Shown: positions 24,737 to 35,600 of the stretch, piece after piece | How positions within the stretch are numbered: position 1 is the stretch's first letter | Layout: every line of letters begins with the position of its first letter | Assembly (NCBI GenBank): GCA_009775265.1 | Contig: VSPG01000007.1 | Location: forward strand, 1 to 64,000 | Origin: Muribaculaceae bacterium | GTDB taxonomy: Bacteria; Bacteroidota; Bacteroidia; Bacteroidales; Muribaculaceae | Length of the DNA: 64,000 bases | Direction: 5' to 3' | The notes under the pieces: model-generated | Told to the model about the DNA's origin: nothing | Seen by the model: only the letters and a program-made list of their open reading frames with translations | Database searches by the model: none | Made by a program: the position numbers and the translations under genes

Positions 24737-26968
24737 TTATTTTAGGTTAATTGCTATTTTTGCCGGAACATTGTCGGAACTGCCGCCAATGTAAAGCGTG
24801 AAACGTCCGGGTTCGCTGCGCCACGCATGCGCGTCAGCATCGAAGAACGCCAGCATGTCGGGAGTGACAGTGAATGTGACATCGCGTGTCTCGCCGGGAG
24901 CGAGCGCTATTTTCTCAAAGCCTTTGAGTTCCTTGACAGGACGCAGCACGGAGGCCTTGTCGTCGCCAACATAAAGCTGTACCACTTCAGCACCGGCACG
25001 CTTGCCAGTGTTGGTCACGGGCACCGTCACGGTAAGGCTGCCGCTGTCGGCATTCATTTCTTTTGCGGAAAGCACGGGTTTGCCGTAGGCGAATGTGGTG
25101 TAACTGAGGCCGTGGCCGAAAGCATAGCGGGCAGGAATCTTTTTGGTGTCGTGCCAGCGGTAGCCCACAAGAATATCTTCCTCGTAGCGCTGCTGCGGAG
25201 CGCACGCACCGAACAGCACATCGCCGCTCTCGCTTTCCACGCCTGGATAGCATTCCACGCCGAAAGCGTGGGCACCGTTGTCCTGCAGACGGACAGGGAT
25301 GGAATAAGGCAGTTTGCCCGAAGGATTGACACGTCCGCTCACAGCATCGGCAAGCGAAGCACCGCCCATTGTCCCGAGATAGGAAGCATGCAGGATGGCC
25401 GGAACATGGTCGGCCCACGGCATGGCATAGGCATTGCCCGTGATATTGGCGATAATGATATTGGGGTTGGCCTTTACGAGAGCCTCGATGAGTTCGTTCT
25501 GTCCGAAAGGCAGGTCATAGTCGCGACGGTCGGTGCTTTCGCAGTCCTGATAAGCATTCTTATTCAGACCTCCGAAATACACCACTACATCAGCCTGTGC
25601 AGCCTTTGCCAGCGCTTCGGCGCGCAGAGAATCCTGCACGGATTCCGGTATCACTTCCTCATGGGCATACATCGGACGGCCGGCAGCATAGCCACGGGCA
25701 AAGTCAACACAATCGGCGCCGAACACTTCGCGCATGGCGTCGAGAGGCGACACATAGTCCTTTACCTTGAGTTCCGACGAGCCGCCGCCGTCGCTGAGAC
25801 GGCGTGTGGCATTGTCGCCCACTACAAGCACGCGCTTTCCGGCCGAGGGGTCGAGAGGCAGTATGCCGTTGTTTTTGAGCAGCACTATGCTTTCGTCGCC
25901 GATAGCCTTCGCCGCAGCATAGTGCTCGGGGCTGTGCAGCGAGCCGAAAGGCTTGTCGGTGTTCATGGCCGTGCGGAAGATAAGGCGCAGGATGCGGCGG
26001 GCTTTGTCATCGGCCAACGATGCCGGCACCTCGCCTTTGCGGATGAGTTCGAGGAAAGGCTTGGCAAGGAAATAGTCGTTGTAGGTGAACTCGCTCTCGG
26101 AGGTGAGTCCGTTGGTGAACGAACCCATCTCTATGTCAAGGCCGTTGAGCGCGGCCTCGCGGGTGTCGTGGGCGCCGCCCCAGTCGGTCACCACCACGCC
26201 GTCGAAGCCCCATTCGCCACGCAGGATGTCCTCAAGCAGGCGCTTGTTGTGGCAGCAGTGCTGATTCCATATCTTATTGTACGCACCCATTATAGTCCAT
26301 GCGCCACCCTGCTGCACGGCAGCCTTGAATGCGGGCAGATAGATTTCGTACAGCGCTCGGTCGCTCACGTCAACGTTGATGTTTCCGCGCCACTGCTCCT
26401 GGTTGTTCAGCGCAAAGTGTTTCACGCTGGCAGCGACGCCGTTTTTCTGAAGTTCCTGAACATAAGGCACTACCATGACCGACGCAAGATACGGGTCTTC
26501 GCCCATATACTCGAAATTGCGGCCATTGAGCGGTGTGCGGTAGATATTCACTCCCGGGCCGAGCAGCACGTCCTTCTCGCGGTAGCGCGCTTCTTCGCCC
26601 ACGTTTTTGCCGTATATGGCAGACATTTCCGGATTCCACGTCGCAGCCAGGGCTGTGAGCGCCGGAAAGGCCGTCACAGAGTCGTTTGTCCAGCGGGCGT
26701 GCCCCCAGTCGTTCCAGTTTATCTCGGCACGCACGCCATGGGGGCCGTCGCTCATCCATATCTCCGGGATTCCGAGACGCGGCACACCGGACGAAGAAAA
26801 TTTGCTCTGTGCGTGGCACAGCGCCACTTTCTCCTCAAGGGTCATGCGCGAAAGTGCGTCTTCGACACGCGCCTCAATAGGAGCTTTAGGGTCGAGATAG
26901 ACAGGAGTCTCTGCCATCACGCTGCCTGCACAGGCAGCAAAAACGATTGAAAGGATATGTCGGTTCAT
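24737..26968 (-). CDS. glycoside hydrolase family 3, beta-glucosidase-like
   Basis: The 743-residue protein has a signal peptide (cleavage near AGSVMAE) and should act in the periplasm. The GH3 barrel carries VKHFALNNQEQ and the nucleophile Asp262 in GVVVTDWGGAHDT. The alpha/beta-sandwich domain holds VLVVGDNATRRLSDGGGSS, and a fibronectin-III-like domain ends the chain. In the matching Bacteroides xyloglucan locus, GH3 enzymes remove glucose from the trimmed oligosaccharide backbone, which is the likely role here; GH3 also includes beta-xylosidases. Its start overlaps the GH2 stop by 4 bases, so the two are translationally coupled. Confidence 0.9.
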   Translation of the reverse strand: MNRHILSIVFAACAGSVMAETPVYLDPKAPIEARVEDALSRMTLEEKVALCHAQSKFSSSGVPRLGIPEIWMSDGPHGVRAEINWNDWGHARWTNDSVTAFPALTALAATWNPEMSAIYGKNVGEEARYREKDVLLGPGVNIYRTPLNGRNFEYMGEDPYLASVMVVPYVQELQKNGVAASVKHFALNNQEQWRGNINVDVSDRALYEIYLPAFKAAVQQGGAWTIMGAYNKIWNQHCCHNKRLLEDILRGEWGFDGVVVTDWGGAHDTREAALNGLDIEMGSFTNGLTSESEFTYNDYFLAKPFLELIRKGEVPASLADDKARRILRLIFRTAMNTDKPFGSLHSPEHYAAAKAIGDESIVLLKNNGILPLDPSAGKRVLVVGDNATRRLSDGGGSSELKVKDYVSPLDAMREVFGADCVDFARGYAAGRPMYAHEEVIPESVQDSLRAEALAKAAQADVVVYFGGLNKNAYQDCESTDRRDYDLPFGQNELIEALVKANPNIIIANITGNAYAMPWADHVPAILHASYLGTMGGASLADAVSGRVNPSGKLPYSIPVRLQDNGAHAFGVECYPGVESESGDVLFGACAPQQRYEEDILVGYRWHDTKKIPARYAFGHGLSYTTFAYGKPVLSAKEMNADSGSLTVTVPVTNTGKRAGAEVVQLYVGDDKASVLRPVKELKGFEKIALAPGETRDVTFTVTPDMLAFFDADAHAWRSEPGRFTLYIGGSSDNVPAKIAINLK

Positions 26969-29496
26969 TTTATTGAATTTATAATTGTCTTGGCTGTAGC
27001 GAGGCCGGGAGAGGCTGCCGTAAGCGTGGCTGCGCCGTCCGCGCCGTTGTTCTGTAAAATTATCAATGCTTTGCCATAGAATGCCTTGCGTCGGTCGGCC
27101 TTAAAGCGTTCGAGCGATACGGGACTGCCGTTGTCCACTCCCACATTCACAGCAGAACCGTCCACGGCAAAATTTATCTCATTATCGGCCCAGGGGCACA
27201 GGTTTCCGTCGGCGTCCACCACTTCCACCGTGACGTAGCAGAGGTCGCCGCCGTCGGACGCTATCTCGCTGCGGTCGGGTGTGAGACGTATGGCTGCTGG
27301 CTCGCCTGCGGTGCGGCGCTCGGCACGGGCCACTTCGCGGCCGCCGCGGCGGCTTATGGCCGTGATGGTGCCCGGCTCGAACGGAACGCGCCAGCTCACA
27401 TGGAAATCGTCACTCCCTTTGCTGCGCTTTCCGAGGCTGCGGCCGTTGAGCAGCAGCTCCACTTCGTCAGCATTGTTGTAGTATGCCCACACGTCCACTT
27501 CCTGCCCTTCTTTCCAGTTCCAGTGGGGATACAGGTGCAGCACATTGATGTCGGGACGCCATTCGCTCTGATACATATAATAACTGTCTTTCGGAAAGCC
27601 TGCAAGGTCAACGATGCCGAAATAGCTGCTACGCGCAGGCCATCCGTATGGCGTGGGCTCGCCGAGATAGTCGAATCCCGTCCACACGAACTGACCGGCG
27701 ATGAAATCGTTGTCGCGCACATGCCTCATGGTGCCTTCGTGGGTATTTCCCCAAGGCACATGACAATTGTCATAGCTCGAGCATGAGAACGATTCGTTGT
27801 AGAAAGGCTTGTCCCAGCGTTCCGGCCATATGTGCATGCTGTCGGACGGCATGTCGTAGTAACCACGTGTGGCAAGGGCCGATACGCTTTCCGTCACGAT
27901 GAAAGGCTTGCCGGGAAATTTCTCCGGAACACCCGCAAACCAGTCGTCATGGTAGTTAAAGCCTATTATGTCGAGCGCACCGCTGCGGAACAGATGGTTG
28001 CCGGGGTCGGGTTCGTTGCAGCCTGCCGTCACGGGACGCGTGGGGTCGAGCGCGCGCACCCGGTCGGCAAGTTTGCGCGTCAGCAACGAATTCACGCTCA
28101 TTTCTCCTTCCGAGGCGAGCATGTCGCTGCTGTGGCCGAAATTCAGTATCAGGTTGGCTTCTTCGAGACTCAGCGTGTCGGCTTTGGCATCGGTCCACTG
28201 CTCAAGCACCTCATTGCCTATGCTCCATATGATAATGGAAGGATGGTTGCGGTCGCGGCGCAGAAGGTCGTCCATGTCCCGTTCGTGCCATTCGTTGAAG
28301 TAGCGCGAATAGTCGTGGGCGGTCTTTTTCTTGCGCCACATGTCGAAAGTCTCGTCCATGACCATAAGCCCCATCTCGTCGCAAAGGTCGAGCAGCTCGG
28401 GAGCGGGCGGGTTGTGCGACGAGCGTATGGCGTTGACGCCCATCTCTTTCATTATCTGCAACTGACGCTCTATGGCCCGCCGGTTCACGACTGCGCCGAG
28501 AGCGCCGGCATCGTGGTGCAGGCACACTCCGTTTATTTTCATGCGTTCGCCGTTGAGCGAGAAGCCTTTCGAGGCATCGAATTTAAAACTGCGCAGTCCG
28601 GTGCGCGTGAGATACTCGTCAAGAGGCCGCCCTTTTTCGTCGGCCACGGAGCTGCGCACCGTGTAAAGGTCAGGCGTGCGTGTGCTCCAAAGCTCAGGCG
28701 AGGCTACTTCAAGCAGCTGCGATGCCGCAGCCGACGCCCCGGCCGCGATATTCAGCATGGTGTCCTTCGAGGCCACGCAGACACCGCCGGGAGAAAGAAC
28801 CGATGTGGTGAGCCGCACTTTGCGTGCGCGAGACGAGGTGTTTTCCACGTCTGTGTCCACCTTTACAAGTGCGCGGGCGGCATCAACTTCAGGTGTGCTC
28901 ACGAAAGTGCCCCACTGCGCCACATGCACGGGAGCGAGCTTGCGCAACCACACATTGCGGTAAATCCCGCAACCGCTGTACCAGCGCGAGTTGGGCTGCT
29001 CGGCATTGTCGACACGCACGGCAATGACATTCCTGCCTTTATGCAGCCACGGAGTGAGGTCGTAGCTGAACGACGCGTAGCCATAGGGGCGCGTGCCGAG
29101 ACGATGACCGTTGATATAGACCGTGGCATTCATGTAGGCTCCGTCGAAGTCCACATAAATACGCTTTTCAAGGTCGGCGGATGTGACGTCAAAGCTTTTA
29201 CGATACCAGCCTATGCCTCCGGGGAGTGCACCTCCGCCTGTGCCGCTGGGGTTGTCGATGCTGAAATCGCCCTCGACGGCCCAGTCGTGCGGCAGCGAGA
29301 GCGCGCGCCACTGCGAATCGTCGAATGCTACCAGCTCCGCCCCGGCCACTTCGCCGAGATGGAAGCGCCAGCCTGCGTTGAAGCCCTCGGCACGGCTGTC
29401 GGCACCGCGCAACGGCACCGCTACGGCCAGGACAGCCAACAGCAGAATGCATATCCTGATGGAAAATTTTCTATGAGTGTATATTCTCTTTTCCAT
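26965..29496 (-). CDS. glycoside hydrolase family 2, beta-galactosidase-like
   Basis: The 843-residue enzyme has an N-terminal signal helix (about 11-30). Domain order is the sugar-binding domain (RWYSGCGIYRNVWL), an immunoglobulin-like domain, the TIM barrel and additional C-terminal domains resembling DUF4982. The acid/base Glu429 is in IIWSIGNEVLE and the nucleophile Glu536 in FIVTESVSA; FNYHDDW also fits. In the xyloglucan context it would remove the beta-galactose that caps xylosyl side chains. A hairpin lies between the upstream GH31 gene and this one. Confidence 0.9.
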   Translation of the reverse strand: MEKRIYTHRKFSIRICILLLAVLAVAVPLRGADSRAEGFNAGWRFHLGEVAGAELVAFDDSQWRALSLPHDWAVEGDFSIDNPSGTGGGALPGGIGWYRKSFDVTSADLEKRIYVDFDGAYMNATVYINGHRLGTRPYGYASFSYDLTPWLHKGRNVIAVRVDNAEQPNSRWYSGCGIYRNVWLRKLAPVHVAQWGTFVSTPEVDAARALVKVDTDVENTSSRARKVRLTTSVLSPGGVCVASKDTMLNIAAGASAAASQLLEVASPELWSTRTPDLYTVRSSVADEKGRPLDEYLTRTGLRSFKFDASKGFSLNGERMKINGVCLHHDAGALGAVVNRRAIERQLQIMKEMGVNAIRSSHNPPAPELLDLCDEMGLMVMDETFDMWRKKKTAHDYSRYFNEWHERDMDDLLRRDRNHPSIIIWSIGNEVLEQWTDAKADTLSLEEANLILNFGHSSDMLASEGEMSVNSLLTRKLADRVRALDPTRPVTAGCNEPDPGNHLFRSGALDIIGFNYHDDWFAGVPEKFPGKPFIVTESVSALATRGYYDMPSDSMHIWPERWDKPFYNESFSCSSYDNCHVPWGNTHEGTMRHVRDNDFIAGQFVWTGFDYLGEPTPYGWPARSSYFGIVDLAGFPKDSYYMYQSEWRPDINVLHLYPHWNWKEGQEVDVWAYYNNADEVELLLNGRSLGKRSKGSDDFHVSWRVPFEPGTITAISRRGGREVARAERRTAGEPAAIRLTPDRSEIASDGGDLCYVTVEVVDADGNLCPWADNEINFAVDGSAVNVGVDNGSPVSLERFKADRRKAFYGKALIILQNNGADGAATLTAASPGLATAKTIINSIK

Positions 29497-29523
29497 GTGA
29501 TAATTTTTTAAGAGGAAGTCTAA

Positions 29524-29551
29524 GTGAGGCGGCGCATTTGCGCCGCCTCAC
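29524..29551 (-). promoter_or_regulatory. intercistronic hairpin between GH31 and GH2
   Basis: GTGAGGCGGCGC (29524-29535) and GCGCCGCCTCAC (29540-29551) form a perfect 12-bp stem with a 4-base loop. On the minus strand no T-run follows, so this is more likely an mRNA-stability or differential-expression element than a full terminator. Confidence 0.5.
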
Positions 29552-29568
29552 CATTTATAATCCGACGA

Positions 29569-32454
29569 TTAGAGACTGACAGTGACAGCCTTGCCGTCGT
29601 ATTCCACGAGTTTGCCCTTGGCATCGCGGTCGAAGCCTTGCGGCGAGTCGGGGCTGACCTTCACGACATTAAACTTGCGCTGCTGGAGCATTCCGGGGAA
29701 TTCTCCCGTACGGTCGCCTATCGTGAGCGTGCCTTCCGCATCGTTCCACGTCATGGAGATGTTGGCATACGCACCCTTCTCGTAATTGTAGTTCAGGTCT
29801 TCATCCTCATAGAGAGAGAAGGAGCCGTCAGCACCGGTGTAGACATAAAGGTTGATAAGTTCCGCAGGCTTTTCAGCACTCCACTGCATGTCGGGGCCGA
29901 AAGGCACTATCGAACCGGCAGCAACAAAAAGAGGCATGCGTCCGTAGGGTGCGGCCACGCTTACAGATTCGCCGCCGTGGCGCGAAGCGCCGGTGTAGAA
30001 GTCGTACCACACGGTGCCGGCTGGGAAGTAGACGCTGCGCTCGCGGGCGCCGTACTCTGTCACGGGAGCAGCCATGAAGGCGGGACCGAACATGAACTGG
30101 TCCTTGATGTTGCGCACGGCCTTGTCGGCGGCAAAATCCATCACAAGCGGACGCATGATGGTATAGTCGTCGAAATAGGTCTTGCCTGCAAGCGAGTAGA
30201 TGTACGGCATCAGGTTGTAGCGCAGACGGGTGTAGTACAGCATGCTCTCGTAGGCGGGATGGCCTTCGGGGGCTATGTTGAAGATTTCGCGGAAAGGCCA
30301 CTGGCCGTGAGCGCGGTAGAGAGGAGCGAAGGCTCCGAACTGGAACCAGCGACTATTGAGTTCGCGCCATTCCTTGAGGTCGTCGTTCTCGATACCTTTC
30401 TCATCGAAAAGTTTCTGGGCTGCCACATAGCGGTCCTCCACGCAGAAGCCGCCGATATCCATAGTCCAGTAGGGCACACCGCTGACGGCAAAGTTCAGGC
30501 CGGCGGCAATCTGGGCGGCCATGTCCTCCCATCGTGTGGCTATGTCGCCGCTCCATGTGGCGGTGCTGTAGCGCTGCTGGCCGGCAAATCCCGAGCGGGT
30601 GAGCAGGAACACGCGTTTGTCGGGGTCGACTCCGCGCTGGCCGTCGTAGATGGCTTCGGCGTTCATCAGCGCATAGGCATTGAAATACTTGGCCGACGGA
30701 CCCATATGGGTGGGACCGCAGAGGTCTTTGCGGTACTGGATGTCCACACAGTCGCGCACGTTAGGCTCGCTGGCATCCATCCACCACGCATCTATGCCGA
30801 GGGGATAGTAGTGCTCCTCCATCTGATGCCAGAACAGTTTGCGCGCGTCAGGGCTGTATGCGTCGTAGAACGAGCCGAGATAGCCGGGGCCCACCCAGTC
30901 GCGGATGCTGTCTTTCACGGCCTGCTGGTACATCCAGCCGTTTTCGTCAAATTCCTTATAATGTTCGGTCGTGACATAGAATTTCGGCCATACGGAAATC
31001 ATGACACGTCCGTTCATGGCGTGGATGCTGTCGACCATGCCTTTGGGATCAGGGAAGCGGTTGCGGTCGAACTCATGGCTGCCCCATGAGTCCTGGTTCC
31101 AGTGCAGCCAGTCGATAACGATGTTGTCGATGGGTATGTTGCGCCTGCGGTATTCTGCAAGGGTTGAAAGCACTTCTTCCTGCGAGTTATACTTCTCGCG
31201 GCTCTGCCAGTAGCCCATGGCCCATTTGGGCATTACGGGGGCTTTGCCGGTGAGCGTGCGGTAGCCGTGGATAACGTCGTCCATCGAGTCGCCGCCGATG
31301 AAGTAATAATCCACCATATCCTGCATTTCGCCCCACCAGCTCATGTCGTTTTTATCAATGTTCTCGCCGGGGGTGTATACACGCAGTCCGCAGTAGGCCA
31401 CGCCGCCGTTGGGTTCCCATTCAATACGCACAGGCGTGCGTTTGCCGGCAGTCAGAGGCACGGTGAATTTGTAGCTGTTGGGATTCCATGCCGTGCGCCA
31501 GCGTTCGGACACCACTTTTTTGCCGTCGATATAGATAGTCTGATAGCCCGAATAATACATGATGAAGTTGTAGTCGCCGGTAGTCTCGGGCACTATATCG
31601 CCTTCATACACCACTTTTCCGCCGAAGAAGCGGAAATCCTCGGGCGCATTCACCACATGGTTGAGATCGCCGCGTTTCAGATGCTCGAAATAAATCTGCG
31701 GCTCGCGGCGGGTCATCACCTTGCCGTCGGCCTGCGTGTATGTCCCGGTCAGTGCGCCTTCATTGCCGTCCTTGTCGTAAAGCCTGAATGCTTCTCCGAG
31801 CTGCTTGTAGTCGTCGGAGCGACCGAAACGGAGCAACGAATAGCTGTCCCACAGCACGCCATAGTTGCCTGTCGACACCACGAACGGCACCGACACTTTA
31901 GTGTTATATTGGAACAATTCTTCGTTCAGACCTTTGTAGTTGAATTCGTTGCTCTGATGCTGGCCGAGACCGTAGAGCCCCTCGCTGTCATCGGGCGACG
32001 CGAATGTCTGCTGCACCGAGAAAGACTCCGTTCCCTCCACTTCTATAGGCGTGAAACTGCGTCCGCCGGAGTTTTCGGCAAGAATCAGGCGTCCGGACTT
32101 GTCGTAGAAAGCCACGGCTCCGTCGGTCGTGCTTACGGTGGCGCTGATTTCGGGGGTGGCCACACGCACAAGTGTGTCGTTCTCCTGCTTTACCGTAAAG
32201 TCGGAATAAGGCTGCTGGTGCAGCACCACGAGGCTCGTGTCCTCGGAAAATGCGCCTGAGGGAGTGGCGCTCACCCGGATTATTTTAGGTCCGAGCACCT
32301 GAAGGCGCACCTTGGATGCGCCGCCTGCCTTGTCTGGATCGACCTTCACGGTCACACCCTGCGAGTCGGAGGCATAAGCTCCGCTGCAACTGCTGCCGAT
32401 AATCGCAGGAAGGGACAATGCGGCAAACATGAGCGAAAATGTGCTTAATTTCAT
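29569..32454 (-). CDS. glycoside hydrolase family 31 with PA14 insert, alpha-xylosidase-like
   Basis: The 961-residue protein has a signal with a Cys at about 23 (IGSSC), suggesting a lipoprotein. An N-terminal GH31 sandwich domain is interrupted by a PA14 domain (about residues 240-360, YEGDIVPETTGDYNFIMYY). The catalytic barrel carries nucleophile Asp560 in WWMDASEPN and acid/base Asp637 in TATWSGDIATRW. A DUF5110-like domain closes the chain. PA14-bearing GH31 enzymes in xyloglucan loci are alpha-xylosidases that remove the terminal xylose from non-reducing ends, and this is the best assignment. It is the first gene of the GH31-GH2-GH3 operon. Confidence 0.9.
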   Translation of the reverse strand: MKLSTFSLMFAALSLPAIIGSSCSGAYASDSQGVTVKVDPDKAGGASKVRLQVLGPKIIRVSATPSGAFSEDTSLVVLHQQPYSDFTVKQENDTLVRVATPEISATVSTTDGAVAFYDKSGRLILAENSGGRSFTPIEVEGTESFSVQQTFASPDDSEGLYGLGQHQSNEFNYKGLNEELFQYNTKVSVPFVVSTGNYGVLWDSYSLLRFGRSDDYKQLGEAFRLYDKDGNEGALTGTYTQADGKVMTRREPQIYFEHLKRGDLNHVVNAPEDFRFFGGKVVYEGDIVPETTGDYNFIMYYSGYQTIYIDGKKVVSERWRTAWNPNSYKFTVPLTAGKRTPVRIEWEPNGGVAYCGLRVYTPGENIDKNDMSWWGEMQDMVDYYFIGGDSMDDVIHGYRTLTGKAPVMPKWAMGYWQSREKYNSQEEVLSTLAEYRRRNIPIDNIVIDWLHWNQDSWGSHEFDRNRFPDPKGMVDSIHAMNGRVMISVWPKFYVTTEHYKEFDENGWMYQQAVKDSIRDWVGPGYLGSFYDAYSPDARKLFWHQMEEHYYPLGIDAWWMDASEPNVRDCVDIQYRKDLCGPTHMGPSAKYFNAYALMNAEAIYDGQRGVDPDKRVFLLTRSGFAGQQRYSTATWSGDIATRWEDMAAQIAAGLNFAVSGVPYWTMDIGGFCVEDRYVAAQKLFDEKGIENDDLKEWRELNSRWFQFGAFAPLYRAHGQWPFREIFNIAPEGHPAYESMLYYTRLRYNLMPYIYSLAGKTYFDDYTIMRPLVMDFAADKAVRNIKDQFMFGPAFMAAPVTEYGARERSVYFPAGTVWYDFYTGASRHGGESVSVAAPYGRMPLFVAAGSIVPFGPDMQWSAEKPAELINLYVYTGADGSFSLYEDEDLNYNYEKGAYANISMTWNDAEGTLTIGDRTGEFPGMLQQRKFNVVKVSPDSPQGFDRDAKGKLVEYDGKAVTVSL

Positions 32455-32484
32455 GTATGTTGATTTAACGGTTAAACTCTATTG

Positions 32485-32492
32485 CAAAGGTA
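32485..32492 (-). promoter_or_regulatory. -7 element (TACCTTTG) of the GH31 operon
   Basis: The minus strand reads TACCTTTG, a full match to TAnnTTTG, 31 bases upstream of the GH31 start. No -33 element is clear, as often seen at regulator-dependent promoters. Confidence 0.5.
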
Positions 32493-32600
32493 CTACATCC
32501 TGAAGCAACCCGACGAATTATATGTTAATTATGTGTTGACATAAGGTAGCCTGCGGCACGGCGCCGATGCCCATAATGTTATCATAAAGGTGCGGAAATG

Positions 32601-35600
32601 TTATTTTCCTTCATTTTCCTGATATACTGACGGCAGCACCCCGAACTCGTCCTTGAAATAACGGCTGAAATACTTAGGGTTGTTAAAGCCGCAACGATAG
32701 GCAATCTCGCTTATATTCAGCTGACTCTCGCGCAGCAGCTGGGCCGCTCGCTTCAGACGCAGAAGACGGATGAATTCTATGGGCGTTTTGCCCGTAATCT
32801 GCTTCAGGCGTTTATAGAGGTGCACGCGGCTCATGCCCATTTCGGCGGCCAGTTCTTCCACGGAAAGGTCGGCGCGCGACATGTTTTCCTCCACATAGCC
32901 CACGGCGCGTTCTATGAGTTTTTCGTCAAGCGAAGTGATGGCTATGCTCTGCGGTTCCGGTTCGATAAGGGCACGTCCCGCGCCACGGCGTCGCAGGCGG
33001 AGCAGTTTCGTAACACGCAGGCGGAGTTCGTCCACATTGAACGGCTTAGTCATATAATCGTCGGCTCCGAGGGTGAGTCCTTCTATCTTTGCCGACACCT
33101 CATGCTTGACCGTGAGTATGAGAAGCGGTATCGACGCAGTGGCAGCATCGCTTTTAAGACGCCGGCAGAGCTCTATGCCGTCCATGCCGGGCATCATCAG
33201 GTCGCTAACTATTATATCGGGCTGGTGTCTCTGCACTTCTTCAAGCGCCTCCGCGCCACCGGTCACCGCAACCACTGAAAATTCGCCTCCGAGCTCGGAT
33301 GTGAAGAATTTCAGCAAATCGGCATTGTCATCGACCACCAGAAGCCTTGGCCTGCGGACGGCTGCCCCTTCCGAGGGCGCCGCAGCGCCCTCGGAAGGGC
33401 GCCGTTGCCTGTCCGTGGCACTTTCAGCGCCACGGACAGGCAACGCTACCGTGAACACCGCCCCGCGCACAGCATTGTCGGCCACGGCCACCGTGCCGCC
33501 GTGCAAACGCACGAATTCCGCCACAAGACTGAGCCCTATGCCCGTGCCGCCACCGGCCGACGACTGGTTGGCACCTTGATAGAAGCGCTCGAATATGCGG
33601 TCTTTTTCTGCGTCGGGTATGCCGCACCCGCTGTCGGCTATCGTAAGTTCGAGCACATCGCCTGCAAGCGACAGCGACACATCCACACGACCATCTACGG
33701 GAGTGTATTTAAAGGCGTTGCTCAGAAGGTTCATCACTATTTTCCCCATCTTGTCCTCGTCGAAATCCACGAACAGCCTGCTGACGGAACTGAAAAACGT
33801 CAGATGTATCCCTTTCTTTTCGGAAAGCATCAGAAACGAATCGCAGATGGAACGGACAAAAGAAACGATGTCGCCACGCGAAGCATTGAGCGCCAGCCCT
33901 GCCACTTCGTTCTTACGGAAGTCGAGCAACTGGTTCACCATGGCCAACAGCTTCGTGGCGTTGCCATGAATCATTTCGAGTTTGCCGCGAGTATCGCCGT
34001 CAAGTTCCTTTTTAAGAAGCGATTCGAGCGGCGCGGTAATCAGCGTGAGCGGCGTGCGCAGTTCGTGGCTCACATTTGCAAAAAAGCGGAATTTAAGCTG
34101 GTCAAGCTCCTCCTGCTTGCGCGCAGCTTCCACGCTCTCCCGCCTTTTCGACAAGCGCCTCTCATGGGCACGCACCACACGGAACGCCCAGAATACGAAA
34201 GCAAAAGCTGCCAACACATAGAGCAGTTTTGCCCATGCGGTGGCATAGAACGGAGGATGGATGAGAATGCCCAGCGAGGCTTCGTTCTCAGACGGCAACC
34301 CGTCGCCGCTCTGCGCCTTCACGCGCAGGGTATAGCGCCCTGGGGCAAGATTGGTGTAGCTGACGCTGTTTCCATGCGCGGGGACGGCACGCCACTCGTC
34401 GCTAAAACCTTCAAGAAGATAGTAATACGTGGTTTTGTCGGGCTTGACATAGCCGTCGGTCGCAAACGACACCGAAAACTCGTTGTCATCATAATCAAGC
34501 TCGATTCCGTCGAGCACGGAAAGCCGCTTCGGAAGAATCACACGCCCATCGACATCTTCCCCGACTCCGACCGGAATGTTGAAAAGCGAAAGGTCCGTAA
34601 AGAAAACCCTCGGAGCCGATTCGCTGCATTTCAAACTTTCAGGGCGGAAACTATTGATGCCGAAAAAACCGCCTACCATCATTTCTCCGTCGGGCATGGC
34701 ACACAGAGAACGCTGGTTGAAATCACACGCCTGCAAGCCGTCCGAGCCATCGTACACGCGCACCGCGAACGAAAGTCCGCTGTCGCCGCGCGCCACCGCT
34801 ATACTTACAAGTTCGCTGCCAACACTGGCCCATAGCTTCCCGCTCTTGTCCTCGGCAATGCCGAGGACGAAGCGGGAGTGGGTGCCGAGGCGTACGCTGC
34901 ACAAACTGTCAGAATCCGCGTCATACGCGACAAGGCCGTCGCGCGTGGCCACCCACAGAAGTCCGCGGCTGTCGCACATCACCTGGTTTATATTGGCATC
35001 GGTAAACCTTTGTGTCCCTGCCGCATTGCCCACACGGCCGCCCACAGTCCCGGCCTCGGGGTCATACACGCCGAGGCCGGCGGCAGTCCCTACATATATC
35101 GTCCCGTCCTCCGCCTCGCACAAAGAGCTGACAAAGTCGGAAGGCAACCCGGAATTTGATTCGTCAAAGACTTCAGAGCGCCGCGTGTGCGGGTCGAATC
35201 GCTGCAGTCCCTCTCCGAGCGTGCCTAAAAGCAATGTGCCGTCGGACATTGGATGCACACCCCACACATTGTCCGACACAAGACCGTCGGAAAGGGTGAA
35301 CCGCCGCTGTGCACCCGAAGCGCCGACATGAAGCAGACCGCCCCCGAAAGTGCCGCACCACACACCCCCGGAGCCGTCGCCGGCAACAGACACTATAGAT
35401 TCAGGAAACTGTCCGCCTCTCCCGGTGGCAATAATGCGGCTTGCCCCGGTATTCCTGTCGAGGCTCAGCAGGCCGCGGCTGTCGGTTCCAGCCCACACGC
35501 GGCCATCGCTGTCGCCGGATATGCAGTTTATGTCTGGATAAGGCGTAAAGTCGAACTTGAAAGCGCTGTCGTCGTAGACAGAGACGCCGTTTTTCCGCGA

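Noticed and set aside
24827..26950. 707-codon open frame on the plus strand opposite the GH3 gene
   Set aside because: It mirrors the GH3 codons, has no family motif, and arises from GC-rich third positions. The minus-strand GH3 has catalytic residues and a signal peptide.
27832..29511. 559-codon frame opposite GH2
   Set aside because: Shadow of the GH2 gene, which has both catalytic glutamates.
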